Assembly (NCBI RefSeq): GCF_001262505.1
Contig: NZ_KQ410737.1
Span: 62,001-126,000 of the forward strand
From: Shinella sp. SUS2
GTDB taxonomy: Bacteria; Pseudomonadota; Alphaproteobacteria; Rhizobiales; Rhizobiaceae
Direction of reading: 5' to 3'
Length of the DNA stretch: 64,000 nucleotides
The notes below the pieces were generated by a model. It did no database searches and was not told the DNA's origin. It worked only from the letters and a program-made list of their open reading frames with translations. Shown piece by piece: positions 58,911 to 64,000 of this stretch. Numbering within the stretch: position 1 is the first letter of the stretch; every line of letters starts with the position of its first letter. The position numbers were made by a program, and so were the translations under genes.

Positions 58911-60473
58911 TCACGACGGGCGCACCGGCGGCAGGGTAATGTTCCAAAGCTCGCGATCTTCCCGGTCCATCAGGCGCACCGTCATCTCCTCGCTCGCCCC
59001 GTTTATGTCAACCAGGCCGAAGAACTGCAGGCCGGCCGAGGGCGGCAGGTTGCTGTCGATGCCGCCCTTGGAAGACTTGATGAACCGCACCTCCGGTCCG
59101 AAGGTCATGTCGAGCGGTTTCGGTCCGTAGGTGCCGGAATGCAGCGGCCCGGAGACGAATTCCCAGAACGGATTGAATTCTTGAAACTTTGCCCGCGACG
59201 GATCGTAGTGGTGTGCAGCCGTGTAATGCACGTCCGCGGTCAGCCAGACAACGTTGTGGATGGCGTTGTCGCGCATGAAGGAGAGCAGATCCGCGATCTC
59301 CCGTTCGCGCGCCGCAGGCGGGCCATTGAGCCCGTCCGCCACACCTTCATAGCCGAGACTGTTCGAAAAATCGTCCCAGATGACGAGGCCAAGCGGCATA
59401 TCGCAGGCGATCACCTTCCAGACGGCCTCAGAGGCCGCGAGCTCCCGCCGCAGCCAATCCGCCTGCCGCCAGCCGAAAAGGCCGTTCTCGGTGCCGCCCC
59501 GGTTCGGGCTGCGATAGGACCGGAGATCGACGAAGAAGACGTCGAGCAGCGGCCCGTAGGCGACTTTGCGGAAGATGCGGCCGGGCTCGGTCGGGAAATA
59601 CCGGATCGGCGTCATCTCGTGGAAGGCGCGCCGGGCGCGCTGTTCGTAGACGCCGATCTCCTTTTCCGGATAGCGCCGGTCACCCGTGAGGTCGCTCGAT
59701 TCCGACCAGTTGTTCAAGACCTCGTGGTCGTCCCACTGGAAGAAGGTCGGGCATTGCGTGTTGAAGGACAGGAGGTGCTCGTCGAGCAGATTGTATTTCC
59801 ACTGCCCGCGAAACTCTTCCAGCGTGCGCGCCACGTTGCGCTTTTCATCCGTGACGATGCGGTTCTTCCAGACGCCGCCATCCCGCAGCGGGATTTCATC
59901 CGGAATCGGGCCATCCGCATAGACGGTGTCACCGGAATGGATGAAGAAGTCCGGCTCGTGGCGCAGCATGGTCGAATAGGTCTTCATGCCGACATCGTCG
60001 ATGCCCCAGCCCTGCCCGGCGGTGTCGCCCGACCAGACGAAGCGCACCGAGCGCTTGCGCATCGGCGCCGTGCGGAAGCGGCCGACGATCGGCTCTGAGA
60101 CAAGGTGGCTGGAATAGGGATCGCTGGCGGTGAAGCGATAGAAAATATCCTGGTCCGGCAGGAGGCCCTGCAGCATCGCCTTGACCGTATGATCCGAAGC
60201 GCCGAGTGCCTTCTGGACCGGCAGGCGCGTTGCATCGAGGAAGCTTTCGGTGGTCGAACATTCCAGCGTCAGTTCCGCAGGACGATCGACCCGCGCCCAG
60301 ACCATGCCGGAGGAACAATCGACATCGCCCGACTGCACGCCATGGGAAAAGACCGGACTGCCGTGGCGTCGCTTGTAGTAGGGAACGGCGAGCGCCGAGG
60401 AGGTTGCAAGCGCCCCGGCCCCTGCGGTGAGAAGAAACGAGCGCCGCGTCAGCGTCTCGGGAACAATCGCCAT
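58911..60473 (-). CDS. phoD: PhoD-family alkaline phosphatase/phosphodiesterase
   Basis: A 520-residue Tat-exported enzyme. The signal peptide has the twin-arginine motif TRRSFLLTAGAG followed by a hydrophobic core. The PhoD beta-propeller-type N domain (SHGVQSGDVDCSSGMVWARV) and metal-site motifs SGDTVYADGPIP, QWDDHEVLNNW and LTADVHYTAAH follow. It releases phosphate from organic phosphates outside the cell. The start ATG 60473 has GGAGG upstream. Two PHO-box-like tandem units upstream suggest PhoB control. Confidence 0.94.
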   Translation of the reverse strand: MAIVPETLTRRSFLLTAGAGALATSSALAVPYYKRRHGSPVFSHGVQSGDVDCSSGMVWARVDRPAELTLECSTTESFLDATRLPVQKALGASDHTVKAMLQGLLPDQDIFYRFTASDPYSSHLVSEPIVGRFRTAPMRKRSVRFVWSGDTAGQGWGIDDVGMKTYSTMLRHEPDFFIHSGDTVYADGPIPDEIPLRDGGVWKNRIVTDEKRNVARTLEEFRGQWKYNLLDEHLLSFNTQCPTFFQWDDHEVLNNWSESSDLTGDRRYPEKEIGVYEQRARRAFHEMTPIRYFPTEPGRIFRKVAYGPLLDVFFVDLRSYRSPNRGGTENGLFGWRQADWLRRELAASEAVWKVIACDMPLGLVIWDDFSNSLGYEGVADGLNGPPAAREREIADLLSFMRDNAIHNVVWLTADVHYTAAHHYDPSRAKFQEFNPFWEFVSGPLHSGTYGPKPLDMTFGPEVRFIKSSKGGIDSNLPPSAGLQFFGLVDINGASEEMTVRLMDREDRELWNITLPPVRPS

Positions 60474-60533
60474 GCCACCTCCGGCCAAGCCCGCGAATCG
60501 ACGGGCAGACCATGTGTCCTGAGCGTGTCAGTC

Positions 60534-60585
60534 CGGTAACGGGACGATGACGTTTCACCAAAGTTTCGGTAACGGGACAATGACG
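60534..60585 (-). promoter_or_regulatory. Two PHO-box-like direct repeat units upstream of phoD
   Basis: Minus strand: two copies of CGTCATnGTCCCGTTACCG (60585-60567 and 60552-60534), 33 bases apart. Within each, GTCAT and GTTAC are exactly 11 bases apart, the spacing of the PhoB PHO box (CTGTCAT-N4-CTGTCAT). The 33-base offset is three 11-base turns. They end 60 bases before the phoD start. This is the expected setting for PhoB activation; binding is inferred. Confidence 0.55.
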
Positions 60586-60589
60586 CTTT

Positions 60590-61240
60590 TTACGGCGCCT
60601 TGCCTTCTTCCGGCTGTTCGATCGAGTGGCGCATGATCAGCGGCATCTGCGAGAGCGTGAAGAGAATGGTGATGGGCATGGTACCCCAGACCTTGAAGGC
60701 GACCCAGAAATCCGTCGAGAAGGAGCGCCAGACCACTTCATTGAGCACCGCGAGAAAGACGAAGAACAGGCCCCAGCGCAGCGTCAGCTTGCGCCAGCCC
60801 TCGTCGGTGAGCTTGAAGGCGGCGTGGAAGACGTAACCGAGCAGCGACTTGCCGAAGAGAAGGCCGCCGAGCAGGATCGCGCCGAACAGCGAATTGACGA
60901 TCGTGGGCTTCATCTTGATGAAGGTGTCGTTCTGCAGCCACAGCGTCAACGCGCCGAAAACGAAGACGACGACGCCCGAGATCAGCGGCATCATCGGCAG
61001 GGTGTGCGTCAGGATCCAGGAGACGACGAGGGCGATCGCCGTCGCGGCCATGAAGAGGCCCGTGGCGATGAAGATCGGCCCGCCCATTTCGGCCAGCACC
61101 GGGAATTTTTCCGCAAGCCATTCGCCGCGCGAATTGGCGAAGAAGAACACGGCAAGTGGCCCAAGCTCCAGCACCATCTTGAGAAGCGGGCTGATCTTCT
61201 CCTCCGCCTTGGCGGGGGCGTCCAGCGTTGCCTTGCTCAT
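60590..61240 (-). CDS. ispZ: Inner membrane-spanning protein YciB/IspZ (septation protein A)
   Basis: A 216-residue membrane protein with about five helices. The YciB/IspZ patterns are ELGPLAVFFFANSRG near the N-terminus, and KPTIVNSLFGAILLGGLLFGKS (in part) and RWGLFFVFLAVLNEVVWR. It is needed for normal septation in Shigella and links cell envelope proteins in E. coli. Its start overlaps the ftsY stop by four bases, and the mtaB-ftsY-ispZ string is conserved in rhizobia. Confidence 0.95.
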   Translation of the reverse strand: MSKATLDAPAKAEEKISPLLKMVLELGPLAVFFFANSRGEWLAEKFPVLAEMGGPIFIATGLFMAATAIALVVSWILTHTLPMMPLISGVVVFVFGALTLWLQNDTFIKMKPTIVNSLFGAILLGGLLFGKSLLGYVFHAAFKLTDEGWRKLTLRWGLFFVFLAVLNEVVWRSFSTDFWVAFKVWGTMPITILFTLSQMPLIMRHSIEQPEEGKAP

Positions 61241-62754
61241 GCCTCAACTCCTGCGATCGCTTCCGCGAAATCCTTGGCCTCGAAGGGTTCGAGATCGTCG
61301 ATCCCCTCCCCGACGCCGATGAAATAGACCGGCAGCTTGTGCTTGGCGGCAATGGCCACAAGAATGCCGCCGCGGGCCGTACCGTCCAATTTTGTCATGA
61401 TCAGGCCCGTGACGCCCGCAACGTTGCGGAAAATCTCCACCTGGTTCATGGCGTTCTGCCCGGTGGTTGCGTCGAGTGTCTGGAGAACGGTGTGTGGCGC
61501 GTCCGGATCGAGCTTGCCGAGCACGCGCACGATCTTTTCCAGCTCCGCCATCAGTTCCGTCTTGTTCTGCAAGCGGCCAGCCGTGTCGATGATCAGGACG
61601 TCACTCTTCTTCAGCTTCGCCTGCTCATAGGCCTCATAGGCGAGCCCCGCAGCATCCGCACCGAGTTTCGAGGAGACGATGTCGGACCCGGTGCGCTCCG
61701 CCCAGATCTTCAACTGCTCGATGGCAGCCGCGCGGAATGTGTCGCCCGCCGCCATCATCACCTTCAGGCCTGCGCCCGAAAGCTTGGCCGCCAGCTTGCC
61801 GATCGTCGTCGTCTTGCCGGTGCCGTTGACGCCGACGACGAGGATGACATGCGGCTTGTGGTTGAGATCGAGCGCCAGCGGTTTTGCGACGGGTCCCAGA
61901 ACCTTGGTGATCTCACTCGCCATGATGCGCGAAACATCCGAACCGGTGACATCCTTGCCATAGCGTTCGGAGGCGAGCGTATCGGTGATGCGCAGCGCGG
62001 TCTCCACGCCGAGATCGGCCTGGATCAGCAGGTCTTCGAGATCCTGCAGCGTGTCGTCGTCGAGCTTGCGCTTGGTGAAGAGGCTGGTGATCTGCCCGGT
62101 GAGCTGCGAGGAGGTGCGAGCAAGCCCGTCTCGCAGGCGCTGGAACCAGGTGCGCTTGACTTGCGGCACCGGAGCCTCCACCGCCAGCTCGCGCGCCGCC
62201 GTCGCAAAACCCTTCGGCAGGACGGGCGCCTCGGCTCTCGGCTCGCTGAGGATCGCCTCCTCGAGAACGGGATCCTCCACCTCGACAGGCGTCGCTTCTT
62301 CCACCGGAACGATCTCGTTCTCCGGCTCGGTCACCTCTTCCGTCGCTACAGGCTCGGCCTCGACAATCTCCTCAGCAGAAGCAACAGGCTCTTCCTCGAC
62401 GACCTCCTCCACTATCTCGGCAGCAGGCACGTCATCCGCCGGGCCACCGGCAGTCTCGATTTCGGCCGGCGCGACCGGATCCTCCGCAATGGGCAATTCC
62501 GGGGCGTGCGGCAGCGGATAGATATCGGGTTCGGTTTCGTCGGGCACATGGTGCGCCGCTTCAGGATTGGCTGCCTCCGCCTCATCGAGCAGCGCATCCC
62601 GTTCTTCAACCGCCACAGGTTCCAGGATTTCTGCAACCGGCTCCGGCGCGGCGTCCTCGACCTTGGCGACAGCAGGCGCCTCCACCTCCGGCTTCTGCTC
62701 AGGGGCGGTGTCTTTTCCGAACGTGAATATCTTCTTGATGAAGCCGAGGGCCAT
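61237..62754 (-). CDS. ftsY: Signal recognition particle receptor FtsY
   Basis: A 505-residue receptor. The NG domain starts at about residue 200 (RTWFQRLRDGLARTS). G1 is GVNGTGKTTTIGKLA at about 308-322, the insertion box is present, G3 is DTAGRLQNK, and G4/G5 are TKLDGTARGG. It docks the SRP-ribosome complex at the SecYEG translocon. The first 200 residues are an unusually long acidic region rich in Glu, Ala, Pro and Val, with a membrane-contacting N-terminal start (MALGFIKKIFTFGKD). Start and stop overlap or nearly touch its neighbours mtaB (12 bases) and ispZ. Confidence 0.97.
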   Translation of the reverse strand: MALGFIKKIFTFGKDTAPEQKPEVEAPAVAKVEDAAPEPVAEILEPVAVEERDALLDEAEAANPEAAHHVPDETEPDIYPLPHAPELPIAEDPVAPAEIETAGGPADDVPAAEIVEEVVEEEPVASAEEIVEAEPVATEEVTEPENEIVPVEEATPVEVEDPVLEEAILSEPRAEAPVLPKGFATAARELAVEAPVPQVKRTWFQRLRDGLARTSSQLTGQITSLFTKRKLDDDTLQDLEDLLIQADLGVETALRITDTLASERYGKDVTGSDVSRIMASEITKVLGPVAKPLALDLNHKPHVILVVGVNGTGKTTTIGKLAAKLSGAGLKVMMAAGDTFRAAAIEQLKIWAERTGSDIVSSKLGADAAGLAYEAYEQAKLKKSDVLIIDTAGRLQNKTELMAELEKIVRVLGKLDPDAPHTVLQTLDATTGQNAMNQVEIFRNVAGVTGLIMTKLDGTARGGILVAIAAKHKLPVYFIGVGEGIDDLEPFEAKDFAEAIAGVEA

Positions 62755-62766
62755 GAAGGATGTCCG

Positions 62767-64000
62767 CTAGTTATGCGAGAGGGCGGTTTCGGGCCGCATC
62801 GTCAGGTGTTTTCCATTGTGGCCGGTGATCGTGACCGGCACAAGATCGCGGGCCTCAAGGCCTGCAGCATCGACGAGCGTGAAGTTTTCCGTATGGGCAA
62901 GGCCGTTGTTCTCGACAAGGATCATTTCCCGCTTCCCGATCATGGACGCGAGATGGGCCTCGTGGAGCCGTTTTCCAGTCTCGCGCAGGCGGCTGGCACG
63001 CTCTTTGACGAGCGCACGGTCAAGCTGCGGCATGCGCGCGGCCGGCGTGCCGGGACGCGGACTGTAGGGAAAGACGTGCAGATGCGCGATGCCGCAATCT
63101 TCCGCAAGCCGCGCCGCATTGGCGAACATGTCCTCGGTTTCGGTCGGAAAGCCGGCGATCATGTCAGCGCCGAAGCTGGCCTCCGGGCGAAGCTCCCGCA
63201 CGCGCCCGCAGAAGGCGCGCGCATCGGCGCTGGAATGGCGGCGCTTCATGCGTTTCAGGATCATGTCGTCGCCATGCTGGAGCGACAGATGCAGGTGCGG
63301 CATGAAGCGCGGCTCGTCCGCGATCAGGTCCCAGAGATGATCGTCCGCCTCTATGCTGTCGATGGAGGACAGGCGCAGACGGCGGATGTCCGGCACCTGC
63401 TTCAGCAGCGTTTTCGCAAGGTAGCCGAGGCTCGGCCCGCCCGGCAGGTCCGCACCGTAGCTGGTGGCGTCGACGCCCGTCAGCACGATCTCGCAATAAC
63501 CGCTTTCGGTGAGTTTTCGCGCCTGATCGACGACGGCGCCCATCGGCACCGAGCGGGAATTGCCGCGGCCATAGGGGATGATGCAGAAGGTGCAGCGATG
63601 GTCGCAGCCGTTCTGTACCTGCACGAAGGCGCGCACATGACCGTCGATCAGCTTCACCATCTGCGGCGCGGTCTCTCGCACGCTCATGATGTCGTTGACG
63701 CGCAGCTTCTCTTCCGCCGAGACGCCGAAATCCGGCAGCGCGCGGTAGGCTGTGCTTTTCAGCTTCTCCTCGTTGCCGAGCACGGCATCGACTTCCGGCA
63801 TTTCCGCGAATGTCGCACTTTCCGTCTGCGCGGCGCAGCCGGTGACGATGATGCGGGCATGCGGATTGTCGCGCCGCGCGCGGCGGATCGCCTGGCGAGC
63901 CTGGCGCACGGCCTCGCCCGTCACGGCGCAGGTGTTCACCAGCACGGCGTTGTTCAGCCCCGCCTTCTCGGCCTCGGCACGCATCACTTCCGATTCGTAG
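62767..64000 (-). CDS. mtaB: tRNA-t6A37 methylthiotransferase MtaB, 5' end outside window
   Basis: A radical-SAM methylthiotransferase cut by the right edge. The frame is open to base 64000 (reading YESEV before MRAEAEKAG), so the true start and the first cluster cysteine (in the family's 'CRLN' motif) are outside. Visible are VLVNTCAVT, VTGCAAQTE, the radical-SAM CDHRCTFCIIPYGRGNSRS, and a C-terminal TRAM domain. MtaB converts t6A37 to ms2t6A37 in tRNAs. It is followed 12 bases later by ftsY and so starts the mtaB-ftsY-ispZ transcript. Its partner enzyme tsaD is also in the window. Confidence 0.95.
   Translation of the reverse strand, partial: YESEVMRAEAEKAGLNNAVLVNTCAVTGEAVRQARQAIRRARRDNPHARIIVTGCAAQTESATFAEMPEVDAVLGNEEKLKSTAYRALPDFGVSAEEKLRVNDIMSVRETAPQMVKLIDGHVRAFVQVQNGCDHRCTFCIIPYGRGNSRSVPMGAVVDQARKLTESGYCEIVLTGVDATSYGADLPGGPSLGYLAKTLLKQVPDIRRLRLSSIDSIEADDHLWDLIADEPRFMPHLHLSLQHGDDMILKRMKRRHSSADARAFCGRVRELRPEASFGADMIAGFPTETEDMFANAARLAEDCGIAHLHVFPYSPRPGTPAARMPQLDRALVKERASRLRETGKRLHEAHLASMIGKREMILVENNGLAHTENFTLVDAAGLEARDLVPVTITGHNGKHLTMRPETALSHN

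Overview
The window is chromosomal DNA from an alphaproteobacterium of the order Hyphomicrobiales (Rhizobiales), most likely Rhizobiaceae (Rhizobium, Agrobacterium, Ensifer or Shinella type). The evidence is the high G+C content, an ATP synthase F1 operon (atpHAGDC) separate from F0, an mdh-sucCDAB cluster, sdhCDAB, a hemC-hemD-mitofilin-hemY cluster beside tsaD-gpsA, an mtaB-ftsY-ispZ block, and many typical rhizobial small families (DUF1178, DUF4345, DUF6030, Omp19/Inh lipoprotein, COG4223). It is almost entirely gene-dense core genome. I saw no rRNA, no convincing tRNA, no CRISPR array, no insertion sequence and no phage.

Layout. 1-4.8 kb: 3' end of a MutT-type Nudix gene, an orphan Flp pilin with a small membrane partner, an NDUFAF5-like methyltransferase, comF, then a tight run of grxC, nitrilase-type amidase, DUF1178 and DUF3291. 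4.8-10.5 kb: ubiG, then an accessory catabolic cluster (enolase-superfamily dehydratase, aldehyde dehydrogenase, iron alcohol dehydrogenase) read divergently from a LysR regulator. 10.6-14.3 kb: envelope proteins of unknown role, a PPP-type phosphatase and manC. 14.4-19.7 kb: the F1 ATP synthase operon with a strong terminator. 19.9-26.6 kb: DUF4345, priA, a RecF/SMC-like ATPase, xerC, a TraB/GumN protein and DUF2867. 26.7-38.5 kb: TCA genes mdh-sucC-sucD-sucA-sucB and, after four unrelated genes, lpdA. 38.5-44.6 kb: zapE, an Inh/Omp19 lipoprotein, sdhCDAB and a small secreted protein. 44.6-52.9 kb: an ETF-beta-type methyltransferase, EVE, YciI, gpsA and tsaD, facing hemC, hemD, a Mic60-like protein and hemY. 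53-64 kb: TerB, a class I amidotransferase, YggT, DUF167, ppa, a secreted protein, GNAT, typA, phoD, ispZ, ftsY and mtaB, which runs off the right edge.

Functional logic. The window carries energy conservation (F1 ATPase, succinate dehydrogenase, 2-oxoglutarate dehydrogenase, succinyl-CoA synthetase, malate dehydrogenase, ubiquinone and haem synthesis) plus housekeeping for replication restart, chromosome dimer resolution, protein targeting and tRNA modification.

I did not find a clear, wholly new system. The best leads are regulatory. They are a possible hairpin-bridged ribosome binding site in front of sucA; strong hairpins at or just after the stop codons of successive genes in the mdh-suc and atp operons; two tandem 11-bp-periodic PHO-box-like units before phoD; two perfect and two near-perfect TTAA-N7-TTAA (CtrA-type) sites in intergenic DNA; a 29-bp perfect palindrome related to dispersed rhizobial repeats; and the transporter-less catabolic cluster next to ubiG.
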